In this document: in pieces, positions 1 through 6,518 of the stretch
How positions within the stretch are numbered: position 1 is the first letter of the stretch
How the letters are laid out: each line of letters starts with the position of its first letter
DNA from: Micromonospora orduensis
Lineage (GTDB): Bacteria > Actinomycetota > Actinomycetes > Mycobacteriales > Micromonosporaceae
Length of the DNA: 37,718 bases
Reading direction: 5' to 3'
Assembly: GCF_006228125.1 (NCBI RefSeq)
Contig: NZ_VDFY01000099.1
Location: forward strand, 1 to 37,718
Notes under the pieces: generated by a model
Seen by the model: only the letters and a program-made list of their open reading frames with translations
Database searches by the model: none
Told to the model about the DNA's origin: nothing
Program-made: the position numbers and the translations under genes

Positions 1-2
1 CC

Positions 3-95
3 TACCACCGCCGTCGACGCCAACGATCCCTGTCCCGGTTGACCCCTATCGAGTACGAGACCATCATGACCCCACCGGCCAGTCAGGCCGCGTGA
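3..95 (+). pseudogene. C-terminal fragment of an IS3-family transposase (OrfB)
   Basis: The frame running off the left edge reads a basic stretch (YHRRRRQRSLSRL) followed by TPIEYETIM and ends at TGA 93-95. A Y-(N/H)-R-x-R-x-H/R-S-L-x-x-L-TP-x-EYE ending is what I know from the tail of the DDE domain of IS3-family OrfB transposases. Only about 30 residues lie inside the window, so whether the element is intact to the left cannot be judged. The bases just after the stop (about 98-128, ending in GCAGCAGACCCC) could be the right terminal inverted repeat, but the left end is outside the window, so this is inference. The neighbouring integrase remnant supports a mobile-element scar. Confidence 0.55.
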
Positions 96-215
96 CTGAA
101 ACTGTCACCTATCGGTGCAGCAGACCCCAGCGCCTCTGAGCTGCGACAACTCCGACCGAAGATCATCGGGCACAGCCAGGGCACAACTCAGGCATGATCT
201 TGGCTCGCGGTACGT

Positions 216-440
216 TCAGACGATTGCCGTCTGCCTGCCGCAGGAGGCTGCCGACCAGGCCGCGCGGCGGTCCTTCTTCGGCAGCCAGTGCACGTAGGTT
301 TCCAGGGTGATCCGCAGGTTGGCGTGCCTCAGCGCCTTCTGCACCTTCTGGGGCTCGGCACCGTTGCTCATGAGCGTGGTGGCGAAGAAGTGCCGCAGGG
401 AGTGGAATGTTCCTTCCTTCGGCCACCCGGGGCCTGACGC
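216..440 (-). pseudogene. Tyrosine recombinase (integrase) C-terminal remnant
   Basis: This minus-strand frame encodes the catalytic end of a phage-type tyrosine recombinase. It has the box HSLRHFFATTLMSNG (H-x-L-R-H), then KALRHANLRITLETY with the second His/Arg box and the nucleophilic Tyr, then a short basic tail to the stop at 216. The open frame begins at an ATG at 548, but the first 40 or so residues do not look like an integrase. The N-terminal SAM-like DNA-binding domain and the first catalytic Arg are absent. It is therefore a truncated, presumably inactive copy. It lies next to an IS3 fragment and no tRNA target is visible, so it is probably a relic of an excised or degraded integrative element. 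Confidence 0.6.
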
Positions 441-544
441 CAGTCCGCCCACAACTCCGACCGATCGAGTTACCGGGCCGCTTTTGTTGTGCTCCGGGCA
501 GGTCGGCAAGGCTTTCCGAAGCTCGATCGCCGGTTGCCGGAGAG

Positions 545-1108
545 TCATACTCGGCGCGGTACGGCTTCCTCCTGCCAGCGGTAGAGGTCGCGCAGCAGGG
601 AGATCTCGGCGCCGTGATGGATCAGCTCCCTGTTGACGTGCAGGATCCTGTTCTCCATGGGAAACCGCTCGGGGCCAACCGATGGCGGATTCTCCAGGTC
701 AGCGTCCGAGAGGTCGCGAACCCCCGTGTTCCATCTCGCATACATCTCATCGAGCTGTTTCAGCGCCTCGTCAGCGGTCCCCGCGTAGGCGAATGTCTCG
801 GAGTCCACGTCCTGGCCGCCGAAGTACCATCCGACCCGATAGCCCAGGCACGAGACGATAATGTGCGCCAGCCGCCAGGCGATCGTGGTCACTGGCGCCG
901 GCACCGGGCCAGGGAACACGTAGTCCATCGTCCATTCCCCCGAACCTTCCGACATCGGTGCGGCCGACGTACCCCGTGGGCGGATACTCCAGCAGCCGCG
1001 CACCGGCTCCCAGAAGTACTCCTCGTCGGTAAGACCCTCCAGCCGTGGCCGCAGGTTCTTGCACCAGTACCAGTCCAACTGCTCCGAGAGCTGCTCGCTT
1101 CTTGCCAC
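545..1108 (-). CDS. DinB-family protein (putative metal-dependent four-helix-bundle enzyme)
   Basis: A 187-residue protein with the features of the DinB/YfiT-like superfamily: a helical N-terminus (EQLDWYWCKNLRPRLEGL), a mid-protein histidine in the helix RLAHIIV, and a C-terminal HVNRELIHHGAEI helix near residues 157-169. The histidines in these helices are the usual metal ligands. Family members include thiol-dependent S-transferases and proteins of unknown role, so no substrate can be assigned. The start is GTG at 1108, with only a weak ribosome site upstream (GGGTGCGGAA). The stop overlaps the ATG of the downstream integrase remnant frame (ATGA), which is probably fortuitous. A soluble cytoplasmic location is expected because no signal peptide is visible. 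Confidence 0.75.
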   Translation of the reverse strand: MARSEQLSEQLDWYWCKNLRPRLEGLTDEEYFWEPVRGCWSIRPRGTSAAPMSEGSGEWTMDYVFPGPVPAPVTTIAWRLAHIIVSCLGYRVGWYFGGQDVDSETFAYAGTADEALKQLDEMYARWNTGVRDLSDADLENPPSVGPERFPMENRILHVNRELIHHGAEISLLRDLYRWQEEAVPRRV

Positions 1109-1380
1109 TTCCGCACCCTACGTACAACGGAGAGCTGGCTGCGACCCTCGCGGACGGCGGGCCATTGTCTGCCGCGTGCCCGGTCCGTGCCCATTGTGGG
1201 CGCGGTTCGGCTTCGCCGATGGGCGTTCGGGATCAAGCCGATCGTTGGGACGCTGTGCGGCAGCGGTTAGGTACCGCTAGTCGGATATTGGCCGGGTGAC
1301 ATGCCGGTCAACGGCGTGCGGCGACTGAAGTCACGCCGCGCTGGTAGCTTGACGCGTCCCGCGAGAAGTGGAGTCTGTCC

Positions 1381-2121
1381 GTGCCGAGGATGGTGCTGCG
1401 TAGGTTGGTCGCGGTGGTGACCGTCTCCATGGTGGCGGCGTGCGCTTCTTCGACGGCTCATCCGGTGGATCAGTCGGCGAGCGGGACGAGGCCGGCGACG
1501 ACGCCACCGTCCCCAGCAGTTCCGGCGACGGGCGGATCCGGGTATTCGGCGGCGCTGTCCGCACGCTTGGTGACTCCGGACTCGCTGCCGCCCGCGTTCA
1601 CTGTGGACATCGCGACTGTCATGGCGCGGGATGCTGGGGACAACCCTTCCGGTGGCGACTCATCCTGTACGCCCGAGATGATCCCGCTGCTGTCGGCCCG
1701 TCGGCTGACCGGCACTCCGTCGGCGATCGCCGCAGCCACCCTCAGCTACGACGTGGGTCCCGATGACCTCTGGGTGGGCACCGAAGTCCTCAGGACCTAC
1801 GCCGATGACGGTGCCCGACGAGCGATGGCCGACCTGCGAGCCTTCATCGACCGTTGTCCCACCGCTTCGCCGTCCGCCCAGCTCGGCGGCGGTAGCTACC
1901 GCTACGCATCGGCGCCAGGGCCTCAGTTGGGCGATGAGAGTGTCCACGTCAGCTGTACCGCGACGTCGGGTGCTGACGCGCTGAAGTGGGACGTCCTGCT
2001 CGTCCGGATCGGGACCACTCTGGTGGTGATCCAGGAGGAGGGCAACAAACCCGGCAACGACGAGCTGCTCACCCAGGTCGCCGAGGCTGCGCTCCACAGA
2101 TACCAGTCGACCGGATCCTGA
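1381..2121 (+). CDS. Secreted lipoprotein, possibly PknH-type sensor domain
   Basis: A 246-residue protein with a short basic N-terminus, a hydrophobic stretch and a lipobox ending in VAAC at Cys21, so it should be a lipid-anchored extracytoplasmic protein. A Ser/Thr/Pro-rich linker (about residues 22-55) leads into a globular domain starting near LVTPDSLPPAF, with two likely disulfide cysteines. The layout resembles actinobacterial PknH-like extracellular sensor-domain lipoproteins, but this is a weak family guess. GTG 1381 is chosen because GGAG lies just upstream; ATG 1390 is an alternative. It converges on the ABC-operon membrane gene, with 8 bp between the stop codons. Confidence 0.7.
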   Translation: MPRMVLRRLVAVVTVSMVAACASSTAHPVDQSASGTRPATTPPSPAVPATGGSGYSAALSARLVTPDSLPPAFTVDIATVMARDAGDNPSGGDSSCTPEMIPLLSARRLTGTPSAIAAATLSYDVGPDDLWVGTEVLRTYADDGARRAMADLRAFIDRCPTASPSAQLGGGSYRYASAPGPQLGDESVHVSCTATSGADALKWDVLLVRIGTTLVVIQEEGNKPGNDELLTQVAEAALHRYQSTGS

Positions 2122-2129
2122 GCCCGCCG

Positions 2130-2702
2130 TCACTCGCGCCGCGCGGCTCCGCGCATCGCGTACACCACAAGGCCCGTGACCGCCAGGACGGCCGCGACCG
2201 CCGCCGCCGGCCGGCTGTTGTGGGGTTGGCCCTGCCAGGTGGCGAGGGCACCCCACGTGCTCGGCTGGGGGAACAGGGCGGCGACGACAGCCCAGCCCAT
2301 GGGGAGGAACCAGGCGCGGGCCGCGCCCACGACCGCCGCGCAGAGGGCGGTCAGGCCCAGCAGGCCGGCGGAGTCGCGGACCACAAGCGCGGCGGGGCCG
2401 AAACGGGCGCCGGTGGGTTGGGTGGCGAGCAGCACGACGAGTACGACCGCCAGCGCGGCCAGCAGATGGACGGCTCGGCGCCACGGCCAGTGCAGTGCGG
2501 CCGCGCGTTCCAGGTCTTCGTCGGGGGCGGCAAGCGTGGTCGACAGGACGGCCACCATCAGCATGACGGTCAGTACGACGAGCAGGAGGATGGCGTCGCG
2601 CTCCTTGGCGAGGGTCAGCCAGAGCACCCAGATGAGGGCTGCGGCGCCGACCGACGCGGCCAGTGCCAGGGGTACGCGCCGTGCGCGTAGGTAGAGGGTC
2701 AT
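2130..2702 (-). CDS. Small integral membrane protein, last gene of ECF-sigma/ABC operon
   Basis: A 190-residue, strongly hydrophobic protein with roughly five or six predicted membrane helices (for example ALIWVLWLTL, ILLLVVLTVMLMV, AVHLLAALAVVLVV). The ATG overlaps the stop codon of the upstream ABC membrane gene (ATGA at 2699-2702), so translation is probably coupled. No catalytic motif is visible. Position and topology suggest an additional membrane subunit or accessory factor of the ABC transporter encoded by the two genes above it. The family was not recognised. Confidence 0.75.
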   Translation of the reverse strand: MTLYLRARRVPLALAASVGAAALIWVLWLTLAKERDAILLLVVLTVMLMVAVLSTTLAAPDEDLERAAALHWPWRRAVHLLAALAVVLVVLLATQPTGARFGPAALVVRDSAGLLGLTALCAAVVGAARAWFLPMGWAVVAALFPQPSTWGALATWQGQPHNSRPAAAVAAVLAVTGLVVYAMRGAARRE

Positions 2703-4021
2703 CGGGACAGTAGTCCGGTGGGGTCCTGGCAGGTCAGGAGCGCGTCGCGTACCGCCGTCACACGGGAGAGCGCCTCCGGTGCCGGCAGCTTCCGCAGGCC
2801 CCGCCACAGCGCGATCGCCACGGCGTTGAGCTGCGGATCCTCCTCGATCATCCCGGGGATGACGCCGACGTCGGAGACCGGCTCGCGGCCGAGCAGGTGG
2901 TACGCGGCTGCCCGTTCGACGGCAGCGTTGCGCTCGCATTCCGGGTCGCCGTAGCCGGCGCCCAGGCCGAAAACCATCTCGGGGACCACGGCGTCGGGAT
3001 GGGCCAGGCCGCCGTGGTCGTCGATCCGGACGGCGATCGTGACGATGTCGGCGTCGCGAGCGGGTGCGTCCTCGATGAGGTAGGCCCGCCTGTCCTCGTG
3101 CACCTGCGTGGGGGCGTCCGGCAGTTTCGCGAGGGCGGCCAGGCCCTGGCGGGCGAGTGGGGTGAGCGCGTCCAGCACGTTCGCGTTGACCCGGGTGACG
3201 CAGACCTTCGGCGCGTCGTCGGTGCAGACGAGTTCGCGGGCCACGGGGTCGATCGGTGCGATGAGGGCGGCGTCGTCGCGGGGGACGATCGCCGCCGCGA
3301 CGCCGAAGCCGAGCAGCACCGGCAGTGCGGCGGCCACCGACGTCCGCGGGCCTCGGGCGACCAGCAGCAGTACGCCGGTCAGCGCGAGCCCGCCCATGAA
3401 GAGGGCGAGCACGGCGGTGACCCGCGCGTCGATGGTCTGGAACGGGTAGAACGGGTTGCTGCCGTAGGCGGGTGACAGGATCGCGCCCATCCAGTCCGGC
3501 CGCATGATCGCGGTGAAGAAGACCAGCAGCACACCGGCCACGGCGAGCACGGGCGCGGTCACCAGAGCCGGCAGCAGTCGCCCGATGCCGAGGCCGAGCC
3601 AGGCCGCCGCGACCAGGGAGAGCGCGCCGACAAGCGTGATGGCGACGACGTCCGGCGGGAAGTAGGCGGCGGTCGAGGCGATCCGCACGCCCCCCGCGCC
3701 GACCACGAGCAGGAAGGCGAGCCCGACCGAGGCTCCCATCGCGACGAGGACCGGCAACATCCGGCGGGCGCGGGACCGGGGCGTGGTGGCGAACAGTTCG
3801 CCGACCTTGGCCCGGTGCTCACGGCGGCCCTGCCATGCTCCGGCGGCCAGGGCGATCGGCCACAGCAGGATCATGTACTCCTTTGTGGTCAGCGCGAGGG
3901 ACATCCAGCCCGCCGACCAGCGTCCCGGGGCGGTGAAGAGGGCGGCGACGCCGACCGTCAACACGATCAGGGCGGCGCCGGCCGCGGCGGAGCGCCGCAG
4001 CTCGATCCCGAGGACGCTCAT
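2699..4021 (-). CDS. ABC-2-type membrane protein with large C-terminal soluble domain
   Basis: A 440-residue protein. The first 250 or so residues contain about six hydrophobic helices with the spacing of ABC-2-type exporter permeases, including the cytoplasmic loop RREHRAKVGELFATTPRSR. After the last helix a soluble region of about 180 residues follows, with four cysteines (in VCTDD, VCVTR, ECERN and TCQDP contexts), which may be an extracytoplasmic disulfide-bonded domain. No HExxH peptidase motif is present, so it is not one of the M1-peptidase/permease fusions. ATG 4021 overlaps the stop of the ATPase gene (ATGA), which sets the start. It probably pairs with that ATPase. The substrate is unknown; related cassettes often act in peptide-antibiotic or lipid stress. 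Confidence 0.8.
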   Translation of the reverse strand: MSVLGIELRRSAAAGAALIVLTVGVAALFTAPGRWSAGWMSLALTTKEYMILLWPIALAAGAWQGRREHRAKVGELFATTPRSRARRMLPVLVAMGASVGLAFLLVVGAGGVRIASTAAYFPPDVVAITLVGALSLVAAAWLGLGIGRLLPALVTAPVLAVAGVLLVFFTAIMRPDWMGAILSPAYGSNPFYPFQTIDARVTAVLALFMGGLALTGVLLLVARGPRTSVAAALPVLLGFGVAAAIVPRDDAALIAPIDPVARELVCTDDAPKVCVTRVNANVLDALTPLARQGLAALAKLPDAPTQVHEDRRAYLIEDAPARDADIVTIAVRIDDHGGLAHPDAVVPEMVFGLGAGYGDPECERNAAVERAAAYHLLGREPVSDVGVIPGMIEEDPQLNAVAIALWRGLRKLPAPEALSRVTAVRDALLTCQDPTGLLSR

Positions 4022-4818
4022 CGGGCGGCCTCCGCGAGGTGGCGGCGGAGCAGGGCCGAGTAGCCGCGTTCGGCGGCGCTGTCCCCCGGGTGGCGATCGT
4101 CGCCCTGCTCGGCCAGCGCGGCGGGTGTGCCCTGCCACACCAGCCGACCCTCGTTGATCAGCACGACCTCGGTGCAGGCGGCGACCACGTCCTCGACGAG
4201 GTGGGTGGAGACCAGTACGCAGGCGTCAGTACCCAGGTCGCGCAGCAGCTCGCGCAGGTCGAGGCGCTGCTCGGGGTCGAGGCCCACGGTCGGCTCGTCC
4301 AGCAGCAGCACCTGCGGGTCGTTGACGATGGCCTGGGCGACTCCGGCCCGGCGCAGCATCCCGCCGGAGAGAGTCCTGAGCTTGGCGTCGGCCTTGGCGC
4401 TGAGCCCCACCCGGTCGATCGCGCGCTGCGTGGCCGCCGGGATGTCGGGCTTCGGCATCTCCTTCAACCAGGCCAGGTACGACACGAACTCGCGCACCGT
4501 GAACCGCGGGTAGTAGCCGAAGTGCTGCGGCAGGTAGCCCAACGCGCGCCGGGCGTGGCGCAGGTCGGCGCGGCCGTCGACCGAACTGCCCAGCAGGGTG
4601 AGTCGACCTCCGGCCGGCTTGAGCACCGTGGCGAGGGCACGCATCAACGTCGTCTTGCCGGCGCCGTTGCGCCCCAGCAGGCCGTGCACGCCGGTGCCCA
4701 GGCTCAGGTCGAGCCCGTCGACGGCCAGGTGGCGGCCGGCCCGTACCTTCAGCGCCTCGGCGTGGATGGCCCAGGGGTGGATGGTGGCGGCCGTCTCGGC
4801 CGTACTCACCGCTCGCAT
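4018..4818 (-). CDS. ABC transporter ATP-binding protein (drug/antibiotic-export type)
   Basis: A 266-residue nucleotide-binding subunit. It has Walker A GRNGAGKTT, a Q-loop (YLPQHFGYYP), the ABC signature LSGGM, Walker B LLLDEP followed by TVGLDPEQ, and the H-loop STHLVED. The short form and the SGGMLRR variant match the CcmA/BcrA/NatA-like exporters. It carries a short N-terminal extension of about 20 residues before the first beta strand. ATG 4818 is preceded by AAGGGA at good spacing. Its stop overlaps the start of the membrane subunit, so the two are translationally coupled and presumably form one exporter. The gene is the third of the ECF-sigma operon, which suggests stress-induced production. 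Confidence 0.93.
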   Translation of the reverse strand: MRAVSTAETAATIHPWAIHAEALKVRAGRHLAVDGLDLSLGTGVHGLLGRNGAGKTTLMRALATVLKPAGGRLTLLGSSVDGRADLRHARRALGYLPQHFGYYPRFTVREFVSYLAWLKEMPKPDIPAATQRAIDRVGLSAKADAKLRTLSGGMLRRAGVAQAIVNDPQVLLLDEPTVGLDPEQRLDLRELLRDLGTDACVLVSTHLVEDVVAACTEVVLINEGRLVWQGTPAALAEQGDDRHPGDSAAERGYSALLRRHLAEAAR

Positions 4819-4829
4819 GGTTGTTCCCT

Positions 4830-5636
4830 TCAGAACGAGGTGACGCGCCGGAAGCTGTTGGCGCGCAGGAGGGTCAGGGTGGCCAGCACGACCGTGACGA
4901 CGGCCCAACCGCCGGTGGCCGCCGGCTGGAGGAGCACCGGAAGTTCGGCGGTGGCGAGGCTGGGCGCGACCACGGCCGCGGCCCAGGCCGCCATCAGGCC
5001 GACCGCGGCGCGGTGGACGCCGACGAGGGAGCCGAGCAGCAGCGTCGCGGCGGTGAAGGCCAGGCACGGCAGCAGCATCAGCGCCAGGTCCGCCCGGCTG
5101 TCCCCGAGGACGGCGAACGCGGCGAGCACCGGGATGACGAGGACGAGCACCACGGCGGTGCGGCGCAGCAGCATCGTCAGGCCCGCCGAGGGGGTGCCGA
5201 CGATCAGCTCCCAGGCCGGGTCGCCGCGTCTGCTCCAGGCAGCCGCGACCCCGGGCAGCGGCGCCAGGGGCGCGAGCAGCAACACGATCGACGGCAACTC
5301 GGACAGGAAGTACGTGAGCACTGCCGCGGTGCCGAGCACGCCGGCGGTCATGGCGACCCACGGCAGCAGCGCCGCCACGAACCAGCGCTGCCGCACCGGC
5401 GTACGGAAGAAGCTCCTGGATCGTGGGGCGGGGCCGGCGGCGATCCCACGGTCGACGGCTGCCGCGACCTCGGCGACCAGGGCGCGCGACTCGGCGGTGG
5501 TGCTGCCGGCCAGGCGCGCGCGGCAGTCCGCGCAGGTCTCCAGGTGCACCTCGATCGACCAGACGGTCGCCTCGTCGAGGCCGGGATCGCCGTCGGCGTA
5601 GCGGTCGATCTCGTTCAGGGTGGGATGCGTGGTCAT
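4830..5636 (-). CDS. Anti-sigma factor with zf-HC2 domain and multi-helix membrane domain
   Basis: A 268-residue protein. Residues 1-45 form a zinc-finger anti-sigma domain with the H-x3-C-x2-C signature (EVHLETCADCRA) that binds and silences ECF sigma factors in the cytoplasm. From about residue 85 the protein has roughly six hydrophobic helices, far more than the single helix of most ZAS proteins, and an internal loop (WSRRGDPAWELIVGTP). Its start overlaps the sigma gene stop (ATGA at 5633-5636), giving equimolar coupled synthesis. The membrane part could sense envelope damage or contact the ABC exporter encoded 12 bp downstream; that link is inference from gene order. Confidence 0.85.
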   Translation of the reverse strand: MTTHPTLNEIDRYADGDPGLDEATVWSIEVHLETCADCRARLAGSTTAESRALVAEVAAAVDRGIAAGPAPRSRSFFRTPVRQRWFVAALLPWVAMTAGVLGTAAVLTYFLSELPSIVLLLAPLAPLPGVAAAWSRRGDPAWELIVGTPSAGLTMLLRRTAVVLVLVIPVLAAFAVLGDSRADLALMLLPCLAFTAATLLLGSLVGVHRAAVGLMAAWAAAVVAPSLATAELPVLLQPAATGGWAVVTVVLATLTLLRANSFRRVTSF

Positions 5637-6184
5637 GACAGTGCCTCCCGCAGGACGATCCGGGCGCGGCGGATCCGGGACTTGACGGTGTTCTCGGGTA
5701 CGCCCAGCAGCACGGACGTCTCGCGCACGGTGAAGCCGTCGAGGACTGTGGCGCGCAGCACCGCCCGGACCTCGGGAGGCAGCACGGCGAGCGCCTGTTC
5801 GAGTTCCTGCCCGACGCGGCCGGCCAGCACCTCGTCCTCGGCGGCGGGTACGACCGTCTCGACCTGGTGCACCTGCGGCGTCCGGGCCTGCCGGGAGCGA
5901 CGCCGGAACGCGTCGACCAGGCGGTGCGCGGCGATGGTCCACAACCAGCCGACGGCGCTGCCGCTGACCTGGTCGCCGGCGAAGCTGCCGGCCGCCCGCC
6001 AGAGGGTCAGGTAGGTCTCCTGGAGGACGTCGGCGACCACGTCCGCATCGGCGCACCGACGCCGCAGCCGCACCTCCAGCCAGGGCGCGGTACGCCGGTA
6101 CAGCTCGTCGAAGGCCCGCCGGTCACCGTGGGCCACGCGACGTACGAGTTCCTGCTCGTCGGCCGCGTCCAGACTTCGTCTCAC
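5633..6184 (-). CDS. ECF-type RNA polymerase sigma factor
   Basis: A 183-residue group IV sigma factor. Region sigma-2 spans about residues 25-90, with ADVLQETYLTLWR (core binding) and WLWTIAAHRLVDAFRRR (minus-10 recognition). Region sigma-4 spans about 125-180, with the helix-turn-helix FTVRETSVLLGVPENTVKSR. The GTG at 6184 is used because the adjacent ATG at 6186 is immediately followed by TGA in its frame. No strong ribosome site precedes it, so a leaderless transcript is possible. It heads an operon with its anti-sigma factor and an ABC exporter. Autoregulation is expected for the class but was not shown here. Confidence 0.93.
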   Translation of the reverse strand: MRRSLDAADEQELVRRVAHGDRRAFDELYRRTAPWLEVRLRRRCADADVVADVLQETYLTLWRAAGSFAGDQVSGSAVGWLWTIAAHRLVDAFRRRSRQARTPQVHQVETVVPAAEDEVLAGRVGQELEQALAVLPPEVRAVLRATVLDGFTVRETSVLLGVPENTVKSRIRRARIVLREALS

Positions 6185-6215
6185 ATCAGGTAAGACGACG
6201 GCCCCCTCGCGATCG

Positions 6216-6244
6216 GGTCACGCCTCGGTGTGACCGCCGTCACC
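6216..6244. promoter_or_regulatory. Cluster of GTGAC/GTCAC inverted half-sites upstream of sigma operon and argS leader
   Basis: GGTCAC (6216-6221) and GTGACC (6230-6235) form an inverted repeat with an 8-bp spacer. The second arm forms another inverted pair with GTCAC at 6239-6243. The cluster sits in the divergent gap between the ECF operon and the argS leader, 32 bp or more from the sigma start. It could bind a dimeric regulator of either side, but chance in GC-rich DNA cannot be excluded. Confidence 0.35.
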
Positions 6245-6273
6245 ATCGCTGACGCGGTCGGGCGTCAAAGGCG

Positions 6274-6303
6274 TTGCACGCCCCCCGGGTCGGCTGGTTA
6301 GGT
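6274..6303 (+). promoter_or_regulatory. Candidate sigma-70-type promoter for the argS leader
   Basis: TTGCAC (6274-6279) and TTAGGT (6298-6303) are separated by 18 bp, a fair match to housekeeping -35 and -10 boxes. The predicted start would fall at about 6309-6311, on or next to the ATG of the Arg-rich leader ORF. That would make the leader transcript leaderless, a common actinobacterial arrangement that allows immediate ribosome loading. Prediction only. Confidence 0.45.
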
Positions 6304-6310
6304 TGACGCC

Positions 6311-6400
6311 ATGTCCAGCTCGTACGCGTTCCCGACGGCGTCCACTGACGTCCTGTTCGGCGCGCTGCGACGCCGGCGGTCCTGCGACCGCCCGCGCTGA
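6311..6400 (+). CDS. Candidate Arg-rich leader peptide of the argS attenuator
   Basis: A 29-codon ORF (ATG 6311, TGA 6398-6400) whose last ten residues contain six arginines, including four in a row (codons CGA CGC CGG CGG at 6368-6379), ending R-P-R. It lies directly upstream of the arginyl-tRNA synthetase gene and just after a plausible promoter. Slow decoding of these codons when charged Arg-tRNA is scarce would fit the logic of ribosome-mediated attenuation. Caution: out-of-frame GC-rich DNA often encodes Arg runs, so translation needs evidence. A weak AGG sits 8 nt before the ATG; a leaderless start is equally possible. Confidence 0.5.
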   Translation: MSSSYAFPTASTDVLFGALRRRRSCDRPR

Positions 6401-6440
6401 GCATTCCTCACCTGCGACCGGCGGATCGAGCCGCCGGTCG
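6375..6440 (+). promoter_or_regulatory. Candidate attenuator: competing hairpins after the Arg-rich leader
   Basis: Four segments can pair in the classic order. Strand 1 (GGCGGTC, 6375-6381, inside the Arg codons) pairs with strand 2 (GACCGCC, 6386-6392) over a CTGC loop. Strand 2 can instead pair with strand 3 (GGCGG-A-TC, 6420-6427) with one bulge. Strand 3 with its flank (6415-6424) pairs perfectly over 10 bp with strand 4 (6431-6440) around an ATCGAG loop. The 3:4 helix would be the terminator or blocking form, but no U-run follows. A further 7-bp hairpin (GATCCGC/GCGGATC, 6480-6498) lies 20 nt before the argS start. All pairings were found by eye. Confidence 0.45.
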
Positions 6441-6518
6441 TCACCGATCGTCCTCGGTCCGCCCGCATCCCCTTCCGGTGATCCGCGAGCGGCGGATCCG
6501 AGCGAGATCGGCGTACCC

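Noticed and set aside
4821..6014. 397-codon plus-strand frame opposite the anti-sigma and sigma genes
   Set aside because: It is Gln/Arg/Gly-rich shadow sequence and conflicts with a well-supported coupled operon.
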